Shown here: positions 22,261 to 33,030 of the stretch, in pieces
Layout of the letters: each line of letters begins with the position of its first letter
Position numbering within the stretch: the stretch's first letter is position 1
DNA from: Carnegiea gigantea
Lineage: Eukaryota; Streptophyta; Magnoliopsida; Caryophyllales; Cactaceae
Length of the DNA stretch: 64,000 nt
Direction of reading: 5' to 3'
Assembly: GCA_029747015.1 (NCBI GenBank)
Contig: JAKOGI010001181.1
Span: 186,001 to 250,000, forward strand
The notes under the pieces: generated by a model
What the model was told of the DNA's origin: nothing
The model's input: only the letters and a program-made list of their open reading frames with translations
Database searches by the model: none
Position numbers and translations under genes: made by a program

Positions 22261-23433
22261 GACTAGTGCTGTTGGAATTATTCCGTACAGTTGCAGTGAA
22301 TTATAGTCAGCAAAAGCATGTTGTTTTTCTGATCTTACAACTGTTTCAATCCCAATCTAAAAATTTCTTCATAAGGCTAAAAAATGAATTGCAATAGAAA
22401 ATACACTTTTGAAAGGCAATGCAGGAAGTATTTATATCACAGAGAGCAATCAGTCTGCAACATATTCATTAAGAACTGAGACAAGATTTTTCTAATAGTA
22501 CTAATAATTGTAAATGTATATGGTTGTCAACTCTAGCAATGCTTGTTTAGCCCTCACAAACGTACTGACACAATCAAAAACCTGAGTTTGAACCATACGA
22601 TTTTCTTCTCCTGCAAAGCACTGAATAATGGATAACATAATTTCGTGAAACGAACCTAAGTACAGAGGGACCACTCTAGAACATCAAGAACCAGTTAAAT
22701 GTTTATTCTCTATTGTTTGAAAGTCTTCTCATTGTTTCTAAGATACTCAAGGATACATAAGACAAAACAGATCAGTATTCAGATCAAAACATTACAGCAG
22801 CATGACTGAATGAATAAATTAATTCTCCAACATGTCAATTTTCTTAATCCATTTAAATTGCTACTGATTCGCAATCAATTATCGAGAACTCATATGCCAA
22901 CCATATCATTGTCTCTGTCTAAAATTTATCTGCCAATGAACGCCAAGTGTACGAAACATTCTGCTTACAAACCAGAGTACGTAAGAAATGCTTCAAGAAG
23001 TGTGTGGCTTTAAGCGGCTGTATGTTTCTACAACCTCATTTCATTTTATACGCTTCTGTTTTACGAAGTGCACTATGACATATGTGAATCTTCTTCTTTC
23101 AATGAGTCCCTCCATAACTGAGTCCTCGTGTATCACTCCCCGTTCCTGTTTGTAGACCATGCCACAGACTGATGAATGCCTTTGAAATAGTAATTGATCT
23201 GCAGTCTAAAATCACCAAGTGATTGGGATGCTCTAACAGTATGAAATGAATATGAATGAATCCAATCCAAGATGTTCAAGAGCAATGGAAAGAGTTAAGT
23301 TCTTTTTTCAATATATATGCATTGTACAAAGCTTGGAGCAGTGAATATATATGCATTGTACAAAGCGTGGAGCAGTTAGAAAAAGTTTCTTCACAACTTA
23401 CACATACATAAAAGTCACAATAACAACAACAAA
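22261..23433. other. Flank shared with the second tRNA-Cys locus, no gene
   Basis: No supported gene. Most of it is recognisable again at 55860-57056 with scattered substitutions, so it is part of the local duplication. Confidence 0.55.
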
Positions 23434-23505
23434 AGGGCCCAACCGGGTTCGAACCGGTGACCTCTTGATCTGCAGTCAAATGCTCTACCACTGAGCTATG
23501 GACCC
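23434..23505 (-). tRNA. trnC-GCA: tRNA-Cys (GCA)
   Basis: Reverse strand gives a 72 nt cloverleaf: acceptor GGGTCCA pairing with TGGGCCC plus discriminator T, D-arm AGCTCAGTGGTAGAGC, anticodon stem-loop TTTGA-CTGCAGA-TCAAG with anticodon GCA, and T-arm ACCGGTTCGAACCCGGT. The internal A and B promoter boxes (AGCTCAGTGG, GGTTCGAACC) are intact. No intron. Matches the standard plant nuclear tRNA-Cys pattern; an identical gene lies at 57057. Confidence 0.97.
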
Positions 23506-25075
23506 AGCTGATGACCAGTTACCTTAATCGGTAATCAAATGAAGTTTTTAGGCAAGAAAGAAAGCCCAAACTGGTGCAGGAGAATATTTGAATACTGCAG
23601 AGCTTGACTCATGAACGTCCTGCAAAATTGCTGAGTTTTACGACTGAATCAGGGAAGCTCTCGCTTCCTCTATGTGGGTTGCATCTGTTGTCTGATGTAT
23701 TCTATGTTATGGAAATAAAGACACTAATTTCATTTGATCACTTTCAATCTACTTTGATCTTTCTCCCTTGAAATCTCTACGTTAAGAACTATCAAATTAT
23801 CAAATACTACGCCTTCTAGAGTTGCGGTTGCATAAGCTACACTCTTCATCTCTACTTGAAGCATCTTGATTCTTGATTAACCCTCAAAAGTTCAAGAAAA
23901 TTATATTATAGCAAATGAAATGGAGCAATGTAAATAACAATTTGAGATGGTCAAGTGGGCATTAGGACCATTAAATGACAAATTTGATGCCATGTTTACT
24001 CAATTTTGTGCTTCACATGGACTACACATTCATTTCACAACCTATTAATATTCTGCGATGCTGAAAACAATGCACGATGATGAATTATAAGCTCAGTCTT
24101 ATAACAATGAATGGACCTGAACAATAATTAGAAAAAAAGTACATGTTCACTAAGTATATACATGAATGATTTACACTATCAATCAAATCATGCCAAATAG
24201 GTAGTACTACTATACCACCTACAAATCGGATTACTTCTACACCATTTATCATAGTGTTTTACAATTAACAATTCTCAACCCCCCTTCTGACACAGACGCA
24301 AACACATCCAGCATCCTGACCCATGAACTTCATTCCTCATCCATTCATCAAGCTTTGAACCAAAAGTCCAAGATTATTTACGGGAAAACCGCAAAGAAAT
24401 TTTCAATCAAAAACGCAAAATCATATCAACCCACCAATTTTGAGGAGAGGACGCTTCTTTCTTGTTCCAACAGCACGACGCTCCTGACCTTCAGGGAGAC
24501 ACATGCCTTGAAACCCCCAGATGTCGCCCTTCAGGGAATGCCAAAAGTATAGATTTGGGCATATTGGATGACATTAAGCAAGCTGGCAAGGCTTACTTCC
24601 AAAAGTGTTTTATCTTTTACTCAAGACAGCATCAAGAACTAGTAACACGTTCCTCAGAAGCTTTTATTTTGTGCGCCTTAAATTGTTTACTACTAAAGAG
24701 GAGGAATCCAATCTCTGTCCACACTCGTTTTCTTGACAATCATTCTCTCCTTCGATTTTATCATGTGTCAAGAGGTAAACACATAGTAAGAAGCATAATT
24801 CACATCTTAGGTTACAAGTATACATGTATTTGTATGTATTATATAGTCAAGAATCATCCAAAATAACACTACTTGTTACCATGCTAAATGTAGGCCCACC
24901 TCCGAACAACTAAATAACAACCTGCGCACCAATGTTCCTTATGTTTCAGCATCTTACCAAGCTGCTTCTTCATTATCGTCTCAACCCTATGTAAGTTGTC
25001 CGTAATTTCTTTCCAAACTCTACAAGTTCCTCTGGGTCAAAGACTTATTTAAATTCTCCACTTTATCTGACTAAG
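23506..25075. other. Intergenic; exonuclease fragment near 23640 and an unrecognised ORF
   Basis: About 23575-23705 matches 57155-57245 and contains a scrap of the exonuclease C-terminus (GAAGCTCTCGCTTCCTCTATG). An open frame at 24462-24866 (134 aa on plus) has no domain I recognise and a composition (C, H, I, Y rich at the end) that suggests chance. Nothing else seen. Confidence 0.4.
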
Positions 25076-25493
25076 GCCCAGTTTGGTAAACAGCTGTTAG
25101 CTGTTTGTATTAGCTGTTAGCTATTAGCTGTTAGCTATTAGCTGTTTATATTAGCTGTTTGAATTAGCTGTTTTTAGAAAAAGTGTTTGGTAAAAATTAG
25201 CTGTTTCTAAAAAATATGTTGGTAAAATTTCATTTATGCCTTTATTTATGAATTAGTTTTTAATGAGATGTGTGTAATTTTTCCAAACTTATGGACAATT
25301 ATGTCATTTCTACAAAAAGCTCTTCTCAAAAGGCTAATGGGAATAGCTTTTTCAAAAAGAGCTTTTTGGAGCCAAACAGCTATTGCAAATAGCTCTTTAC
25401 CAAACACCCTTTAGCTGTTTGACTTGGTCAAAACAGCCAAAATCCTCTCCAACAGCTACTTTTTTCCAAAAAGCTGTTGTTACCAAACACCCC
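25076..25493. mobile_element. MITE, probably hAT type (family 1)
   Basis: About 420 bp with imperfect terminal inverted repeats: GCCCAGTTTGGTAAACAGCT at the left and, read on the other strand, GGGGTGTTTGGTAACAACAGCT at the right. The interior is dense in TTAGCTGTTT variants and has no coding capacity. CTAAG flanks both sides as a possible part of the target duplication. The long-known plant family with GTTTGGTAA ends and AGCT-rich interior fits. Confidence 0.7.
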
Positions 25494-26350
25494 TAAGCCT
25501 TTTATTTGTTATTTCTCACAGGCATCACGGACAATTCACACTCCCTTATTATGTCCCAGAAATTGTAGTAGTTTCTGCTTGACCTAGACTGTTTAGAATT
25601 TTTGGAGGCCTCTATCTTGCACTTTCCACGTCTACTTTGTCAAAGTCTCTTGGGTCCCTTTACTCATGATTTCTCTCGTGTTTTCAACGTAGCTTGGGCT
25701 TTTAAATTGTCCGGAATAGGGTCTTCAAAGGCTGGCGAAATTCAGGACCCGAGATGGAAATGGAATTAGACGATTTTGTATCCACTGAATTAATGTCTCA
25801 TCCTCATTGTGGGCTACCAAGTTTGGTGCTTGCAAAACACTAGGCCCACGCGTTCGAGATGAACCTGGCAACAAAAGAGATTCATGAATTTCTTCAATAA
25901 GCGTGACTGCTTTATGTGTCTCCAAATTCTTCCTACAAGTAACACCAAACATTAAATAATGGGGTAGCAGCCGGCTCCCTAATTAAATAACCTTCATCAC
26001 TAATCAGCATCTGCTACTAAATTCTTGACCCTTTGATCTAACATGGGCTCTTTAAGTGGAGACCTTTCTTTCTCCAAGGAGTCCCCTTAATTCGAATTTG
26101 AATCAAAATAGCTGCTTGTCTTCTGCTCGCCTTTTGCTTCCGTTGATTGGATCTTCCACCCCATCAACGTTGATACAAGGCAAACCTCTTCCCCACCAAG
26201 ATAACTCTTGCTTTGGCAGTGCAATAAATTCATAATCTTTGAACTGCTTTTCGAGAACATAGGATCGATGCATTCCCTTGACCTTCTTAAAGAATGATGA
26301 CATCATAAAGTGCTAAGTCTAACCCACTCTTTGTACGTCGTTATGAAAGT
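25494..26350. other. Intergenic, two small minus-strand ORFs of unknown nature
   Basis: Minus-strand frames 25725-25952 (75 aa) and 26103-26306 (67 aa, MMSSFFKKVKGMHRSYVLEK) look protein-like but match no family I recognise. The Copia element at 26351 has inserted just upstream of the second one, so an older gene or element may have been cut. The 5 bp AAAGT target duplication ends this stretch. Confidence 0.3.
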
Positions 26351-26837
26351 TGTTAGGAATTAGAGCAAACTAATTGCAGAAGCGTTAGGATGAACAATGA
26401 TAATCAAAAGTAAAACAAGGATAATAAGAACAATAAAGAACACCAAGGTTTTACGGGGAAACCCAAAACGGGAAGATCACGGACGGCGATGAGCGAAGAA
26501 TCCAGTATAAGATGGAAGAGTATAGAACTGATCTCAGAGCAATGTGCTCTAGGAAGAGATCAGAAAGCGATTACAAATCACTCAGAACGCTCTCTCACAA
26601 AACAGAAATAGCAGAACTTAAATTCTTATGAATGCTTGTGTTTTTGTGTTATTGGGATGATCTTTAGAGCCCAAGCTAGGCCCTTTATATAGTGTTTAGA
26701 GGTACAAGGATGCAAAAAACCCTAGAAGCAACCCTAGCCCCAGTACAACAAAGCTCTAGCTGCCACGGTCTGTGGCCCAAACTCCTTGAAGCCCATGGTA
26801 GATCTGCGAAGCTGATTTTGGGCCATTAAACCCAACA
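26351..26837 (-). repeat. Copia 3' LTR (minus-strand element)
   Basis: On the plus strand starts TGTTAGGAATTAGAGC and ends TTAAACCCAACA. A TATA-like box (read on minus, ACTATATAAAGGGCC) sits near 26682-26696. It is about 40 bp longer than its partner because of an internal indel near 26700-26745. Confidence 0.93.
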
Positions 26838-27190
26838 ATCTCCACCTTGGATCAAAATCACCAACACCCATATAGAACACCGTCAAAGGACCCCGAAGGG
26901 TAATCAAAGGCACTGAATGCCAACTAAGTCCAGGCAATGCTGGAACTTAGCAATTGGAAGAGACTTGGTTAACATATCTACAGAATTCTCCAATGTATGA
27001 ACTTTCTTCACCTTAATGTCTCCTGCAGCAATAGTATCTCTGATGACGTGGTACTTGATACTGATATGCTTGGTCTTTGAATGGTAGGCATCATTTTTGG
27101 TAAGATGAGTAGCACTCTAGCTATTCGAAAATACAGTAGCGGCACCTTGTGAAACTCCAAGCTCAGTAATAAGGCCTCTCAACCATGCCC

Positions 27191-30142
27191 CTAAGTTGCA
27201 GCGATATATTTAGCTTTAGTAGTGGATAAAGCTGCAATAGACTGTAGTGATGCCTTCCACGAGATTGCACCCGCACACAGGGCGAAAATATAGCCAGAAA
27301 TAGAATGCCTATGATCAAGATCTATATCGTAATCAGAATCAACGAAACCTGCAATATCATAGGTTGCAGTCTTGGATTTGTCAAACACCAAACATCTGTC
27401 AAAAGAACCCTTCACATAGTAAAGGATCCACTTTACAACCTTCCAATGATCCTTACCAGGATTGTGCATATAGCAGCTCACCATGCTAACCGCATAGGCT
27501 AAGTCAGGTCTAGTGCAGAATGCAGCATACATGAGACTTCCAACTGCACTAGAATAGGGGATGTGAGACATTCTCTCCATCTCCTCTTCAGACTTAGGAC
27601 AGGATTCGGCTGAAAGCTTGAAATGCACAGCCAGAGGATTGGATACTGATTTATAGTTATCCATATTGAACCTATCAAGAACTTTCTCAAGGTACTTCCT
27701 TTGAGATAGGTATAGTTTGCCTACCTTTCAATCCCTGTGAATCTTCATGCCAAGTATCTTCTTGGCTATGCCTAGATCCTTCATCTCGAACTCATCACTA
27801 AGTTGAGATTTCAACTTGTCGATTAAGGACTTATTCTTGGAAGCAATGAGCGTATCGTCAACATATAGTAATAAATAAATGAAGGGACCACCAGATTGTT
27901 GAAAATATACACAATTGTCATAGTGACATTGTGTATAGCCTTGCCCTATCATGAATGCATTAAATCATTTGTACCACTGTCTGGGAGCTTGCTTAAGTCC
28001 ATATAAGGACTTCTTTAGTCGAGACACACTATGTTCCTTACTAGGAATAATAAATCCTTCAGGTTGCCTCATATAAATCTCCTCCTCCAACTCACCATGA
28101 AGGAACGTAGTTTTAACATCAAGTTGCTCTAACTTCAAGTCAAATAGAGTAACAAAAGCAAGCAGCGCTCTAATAGAGGTATGACATACTACAGGAGAAA
28201 AGACTTCATTAAAGTCAATACCTTCCTTCTAGTTACAGCCTCAAATAGCTAGCCGTGCTTTCCACCTTGCATCTTCAACACCAGGAATGCCCTCCTTTCG
28301 CTTGTAGATCCACTTGGCCGTTAGAGCACGATGACCTTTCGGCAGATCACATAACTCCCAAGTCTCATTCTTGTATAGACTCTCTATTTCTTCTTGCATA
28401 GCCATAAGCCAGTTTGAGGAGTTGGGATAGGAAATGGCTTTAGAATACGAGGAAGGTTCAACACCTTCAGGTATCCCCTGTGCAACGGCCAATGCATATG
28501 CAATCAGCCCATTCTCATTATCAGCTGAGTAACATGCAGGCTTCCTGATAGTTCTTCGTGGTCTGTCACGAGCAAAAGAGTAAGTATTTGTAGCCTGCTA
28601 TGCTGGATTTGGAATGTTAGGATTGACTTCCTCAGATTGGACCTCACTACTAGAATAAGGTAATGTGTCTCCACCTTGAGAGACATCTGCAGGAATCTCA
28701 AACTCTACCTTCTCACTGACATCTTCCTGATTACATGTAGAAATAGACTCTTTCCCCAGTGAAAACATAACAGTTTTATTGAAAGTTATATCCTGGCTTT
28801 GAATGACCTTCTTGGAGTCAGGACACCACAGCCGGTATCCCTTAGATTCAGATGCATAACCTAGAAACATGCACTTGACAGCCCGAGGGACTAACTTCCC
28901 GTTGTTAACATGTGCATAGGCAAAGCATCCAAATACACGCAGAATATAATAGTCAGCAGGATTACCTAACCAGACTTAATTTTGAAGTCAATAGAAGAGT
29001 GTGGAGAACGGTTCACCAAATAATAGGCTGTTGAAACAGCCTCTGCCCAGAAATCACGAGGATGCCACAATTTGGCATTGGAGAGCATACAGCAAGCTCT
29101 TTCAAGTAGAGTCCGATTGATACATTCTGCAACTCCGTTTTACTGAAGCTTTCCGACTAGGGTCTTATGTCTAGCGATACCCTGAGTGGCGCAGAACTCG
29201 TTGAAATTAGACTCACAAAACTCGAGACCATTGTCAGTCTTGAGTTTCTTTATCTTTCTCCCAGTCTGGATCTCTACGAGGGTTTTGAATTTCTTGAACA
29301 TGGAAAAAGCCTCGTTTTTCTGCCTCAAAAAATAAACCCAGACTCTTTGAGAAAAATCATCTATAAAGGTCAGCATATAACGTTTTCCTCCAATAGAAGG
29401 AACTCTAGACGGACCCCACAAGTCAGAATGTATATAATCAAGGGTACCTTTAGTACGGTGAGTAGCAGTAGAAAAATTGGCTCTCTTTTGTTTTCTAAAA
29501 ACACAATGATCGTAGAAATCGAGTTTTCTCGTACCTTCGCTGCCAAGTAGATCTCGCTTGCTTAGAATGTCATTCCCTTCTCACTCATGTGGCCCAAGCG
29601 AACATGCCACAATTGAGTAGAATCTTCTTCAGATGAGGGGGTGGTGACTGCAACAAAACCAATCACTGTGGAACCTCGGAGTATGTAGAGACTCCCACGT
29701 CTTACTCCTTTCATAAGAACCAGGGCACCCTTAGAGATTTTTAGGACTCCACCTTTAGCGGAATACTTGCACCTGTTAGATTCGAGGGTGCCAAGTGAAA
29801 TAAGGTTACGCTTTAGGTCAGGAATGTGACGGACATTGGAAAGAGTCCTCAGTACACCATCATGGGTCTTGATCTGAATAGTGCTAACGCCTGCGACACT
29901 GCATTGAGCATTATTGGCCATGAGAACGACACCTGAATCCAGCGGCTCATATATGAAAAGTAGTCCCTGCGGGGACACATATGATAGGTGCAGCCGGAAT
30001 CCATAACCCACTCAGTAGCACCTCTGCTGTTAGTTGTGGTGACTAGTAAGACATCACCATCTGACCCAGAGTCAACAACTGCAGCTTCAGCAGGTTGACT
30101 ATTTTTCTCTTCCCATTCTTTTTGTTCTTCAGTTTGTAACAT
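27191..30142 (-). pseudogene. Copia pol (minus strand), multiple stops
   Basis: Reading right to left: protease with MDSGCTYHMCPRRDYF near 30005; GAG-pre-integrase LWHVRLGHMSEKG near 29585; integrase with FIDDFSQRVWVYFL and TDNGLEFCESNF (about 29190-29370), breaks near 29140 and 28960; a segment MFLGYASESKGYRLW at 28870; RT with WELCDLPKGHRALTAKWIYK (28340), a gap, and the catalytic YVDDTLIASKN near 27850; RNase H side with CTRPDLAYAVS and GFVDSDYDIDLDHRHS, ending near 27191. Stops and frameshifts occur between almost all of these blocks, so no functional polyprotein remains. Confidence 0.92.
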
Positions 30143-30915
30143 TCCGCAACCAAGTGCCCCGACTTTCTGCAGTACTTACAGAATTTACCGGATTTACGAC
30201 CTTTCGACTTTGATCTAGAGTTTCTCCTGTTTGTATCCTCCTTTTCAGAGGATCTTCCTCTTACAAACAAACCTTCTGCTTTGTCATCAGAATGGACATC
30301 AAGATTAAACTTTTCTTTGGATAGTAAGTTAGACTTAACATCCTCAAAAGATAAAGTGTCGCTATTGCTATACAACAAAATTTCCTTGAAGTGTTTATAG
30401 GAGGAGGGCAAAGAGACAATCGGCAATATAGCCTTATCCTCATCCTCAATCTTTACATCTAAACTTTCAAGATCAACAATAATTGAATTAAAATCGTTTA
30501 GATGTTTTTGAACAGGAGTACCTTCTGTCATCTTGAAAGTGTACAACATTTCCTTTAATCAGATCTTGTTGGCGAGACTCTTCGTCATGTAGAGTTCCTC
30601 TAGCCGAACCCAAAGACCCACTGCAGTTGTTTTATCAAGCGCCTCTCGCAAGACATGTGGCGCTAAGCACAACTGTATTGCCGAAAGTGTCTTTTCCTCC
30701 AGTTCTTCCCATTCGTAGTCCGTCAAAGAACCACGCTTTTTCTTTTTCTGTTCCGCCCATTGTTCTTCTGTCATCGTACTGGGTTTCATATGAGGTCGTG
30801 AGAGAACCTTCCATAACCCATGCTGAATGAGAACCGTTCTTATCTGCACTTTCCAGAGATTGAAACTAATCTCTCCATCAAACTTTTGAATATCAACCTT
30901 CATGATTGAAGACAT
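30043..30915 (-). pseudogene. Copia gag (minus strand), broken
   Basis: Begins MSSIMKVDIQKFDGEISFNL at 30915 and runs through WVRLEELYMTKSLANKI to a break at about 30555, then resumes with HLNDFNSIIVDLESLDVKIE, YKHFKEILLYSNSDTLSFED and the zinc knuckle CKYCRKSGHLVAEC (C-x2-C-x4-H-x4-C intact). The same gag is recognisable at 52591-53370. Confidence 0.92.
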
Positions 30916-30921
30916 CCTAAA

Positions 30922-30937
30922 CCTCGCTCTGATACCA
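30922..30937 (-). other. Copia primer-binding site (minus strand)
   Basis: On the minus strand TGGTATCAGAGCGAGG, complementary to initiator tRNA-Met over the first 12 bases, two bases inside the 5' LTR. Confidence 0.9.
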
Positions 30938-30939
30938 CT

Positions 30940-31387
30940 CGTTAGAAATTAGAGCAAACTGATTGCGGAAGCGTTAGGATGAATAATGATAATCAAAAGT
31001 AAAACAACGATAACAATAACAATAAAGAACACCAAGGTTTTACATGGAAATCCAAAACGGGAGAAAACCACGGACGGCGATGAGTGAAGAATCTACTATG
31101 AGATGGGAGAGTACAAAACTGATCTCAGAACGATGTGCCCTAGGAAGAGATCAGAAAGCGAATACAAATCACTCAGAATGCTCTCTCACAAAACAGGAAT
31201 AGTAGAACTTAAACTCTTATGGATGCTTCTGCTTTTGTGTTACTGGGATGATCTTTAGAGCCTAGGCTAGTCCCTTTATATAGGGTCCGCCAATACAACA
31301 AAATCCTAGCCGTCACGATCCGTAACCCAAACTCCTTAAAGCCCGTGGTAGATCTACGGAGCTGATTTTGTGCCATTAAACCCAACA
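30940..31387 (-). repeat. Copia 5' LTR (minus-strand element)
   Basis: Matches 26351-26837. Its outer dinucleotide TG has mutated to CG at the inner edge. A TATA-like motif (minus strand CTATATAAAGGG) is near 31273-31284, expected for the element promoter. Confidence 0.93.
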
Positions 31388-31870
31388 AAAGTATAATAAA
31401 AGTAGTGCCTTTTGGCATACCACTTGGGCCTCCTTAGTCTCAACACTTTCCTCCTCAATCCTTGATGTCGACTCAGCGAGTATATGGGCTCTTAATTTTT
31501 CAAAGGATGAAAAATCAAATCTTTTGCGAGCCTAGACAAACTGTGGCTCGCAAAATGAGAATGCGGGCAATATTGTTTGGCTATCGCTTGATTGCTAATA
31601 CAATAGCTATTGCTCGTGTTGATTTTGCCGTCACAAATGTCCCTACATGATTACAAACCTATTTTGTTTCTTGAAAGTGTTCCATAACAGACATATAAAC
31701 ATAATCCTATTAAACAAGCCTACCTACGAAAGCACTATTTCATCAGAGAATGTCTGGTTCAAAAACCAGTTGAAAGTCTATTTAATTAGTAGTCTTGCAT
31801 GGCCTTATACCAAACAACCCTTAAGGACATATGGGATGTATAAGAGGTCAAGATTCAACCAATGTTCCGT
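31388..31870. other. Continuation of the pre-insertion intergenic DNA
   Basis: Contains the right-hand AAAGT target duplication and DNA that was contiguous with 26345 before the Copia insertion. Short plus-strand frames (31462-31650, 31647-31940) show no recognisable domain. Confidence 0.4.
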
Positions 31871-32211
31871 TAGGGGATGTTTCATAAACAGCTTTTTAGA
31901 CAGCTTTTTGGGGAAAAAAAGCATTTTTGATCAAAATTAGCTGTTTGACTCAATAAAAAAGCTAATTTAAGTGTTTAGTGGAATAGCTCTTTGAAAAAGT
32001 TTTTTGGGTCCAAAAAGCTAATTTGAAAAAGCTAATTTGATTAGCTTTTTGGAATAGCATTTTGAAGAATTAGCTTTTTTATCTCACAACTTTGTTAGAA
32101 GTAGCTAATTTTATCAAACAGTTTTTCTATAAACAACTAATTGAAATAGCTAATATAAACATCTAATTAAAACAGGTAACACCTAACAGTTGTTTGTCAA
32201 ACTGAGCCTTA
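31871..32211. mobile_element. MITE, hAT type (family 1, inverted relative to 25076)
   Basis: About 340 bp. The left end TAGGGGATGTTTCATAAACA and the right end (other strand) AAGGCTCAGTTTGACAAACA form imperfect inverted repeats. The interior repeats TTAGCTTTTT and TAGCTGTTT. The right end corresponds to the left end of the 25076 element, so the two copies are in opposite orientation. Confidence 0.65.
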
Positions 32212-33030
32212 GTTTGTTTGGAAAGACTATGGCAACATAGTAAAAGAAATATCTTGATTGTCAACACGTCAATCTTTCAATTCCATATACACTGCTTAGT
32301 TGTTGCAATCAATTTTGCAAACTGAAAAGCCAACCATATTACTATTTTTTGCCAAAGGAATTTTCCGCCAATAAGGCGCCAAGAGAAATAGAGACTTCTT
32401 GTAACTTACAAGCCGGTAGGAAATGCTTTGACTCCTTGAAGTCCAAGCCTGATTTTTTATTTTAAAGAAAAAAACCTATTTCTTTTTGTTCGGGGGAGTG
32501 GGGTTGTCTTTTTTTTTTTTTTAATAGTAATAAGATAAAACCCAAGATAATGCCATAAAGGCAAATACAAAAATAATGGCTAAGTTGTAAATACACACCT
32601 AGCAAACAAGAAAAGTAAACCTCTAAATCCCAACATAACAGTTGATAAGAAAATCTAAAAAATCACTGCCATTACATATGGCTACTTACTCGGCCCCTTA
32701 AAGTAATGCAATTAATTCGTTACATCAGTGGAGTTGTCTTTCACGAAGACAATAACCGTGAGACAATTCAATCGATCTCCTGAGTTCAATTTTCCAACAT
32801 GGACTCTTCATTTCCTATAGGATTAGTTGCACCCAAAAATGAAAAGGGCAGAATCCATAATAGCTTATCCAAAATGTACCCCCCCCAAAAAACAAAACCC
32901 CAAAGAAAACATAAAAAGAAAACACACACACACACACACAATTCCGTTGAGTTTTCCTTATAAATTATAGTGCACTTCTGAGACCATTTCCAGTGAACCC
33001 TCCCCCTACCCTTCTCTTCTTGGTGCTAAG
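32212..33030. other. Intergenic with simple repeats
   Basis: Low-complexity tracts (poly-T near 32510-32521, (AC)n at 32922-32940) and no supported gene. The last 90 bases are the upstream flank of the exonuclease copy starting at 33031. Confidence 0.5.
32922..32940. repeat. (AC)n microsatellite
   Basis: An uninterrupted AC dinucleotide run of 19 bases. Confidence 0.9.

Larger units (their letters stand above)
26351..31387 (-). mobile_element. Ty1/Copia LTR retrotransposon, near full length, minus strand
   Basis: The 3' LTR is at 26351-26837 and the 5' LTR at 30940-31387. The primer-binding site follows the 5' LTR after a 2 nt spacer, and the polypurine tract AAGGTGGAGAT abuts the 3' LTR. 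A perfect 5 bp target duplication, AAAGT, flanks it (26346-26350 and 31388-31392). Gag, protease, integrase, RT and RNase H are all present in Copia order but broken. The LTR and gag sequences show it is the same family as the deletion derivative at 51574-54536. Confidence 0.95.

Noticed and set aside
23276..23491. ORF beginning MVEHLTADQEVTGSNPVGPF (also at 56866-57114)
   Set aside because: It is a translation across the tRNA-Cys gene, not a protein gene.
24462..24866. 134 aa plus-strand ORF
   Set aside because: No family recognised and no coding-like neighbours; noted only as unassigned.
32922..32940. AC repeat as a functional element
   Set aside because: A short microsatellite with nothing around it to suggest a role.
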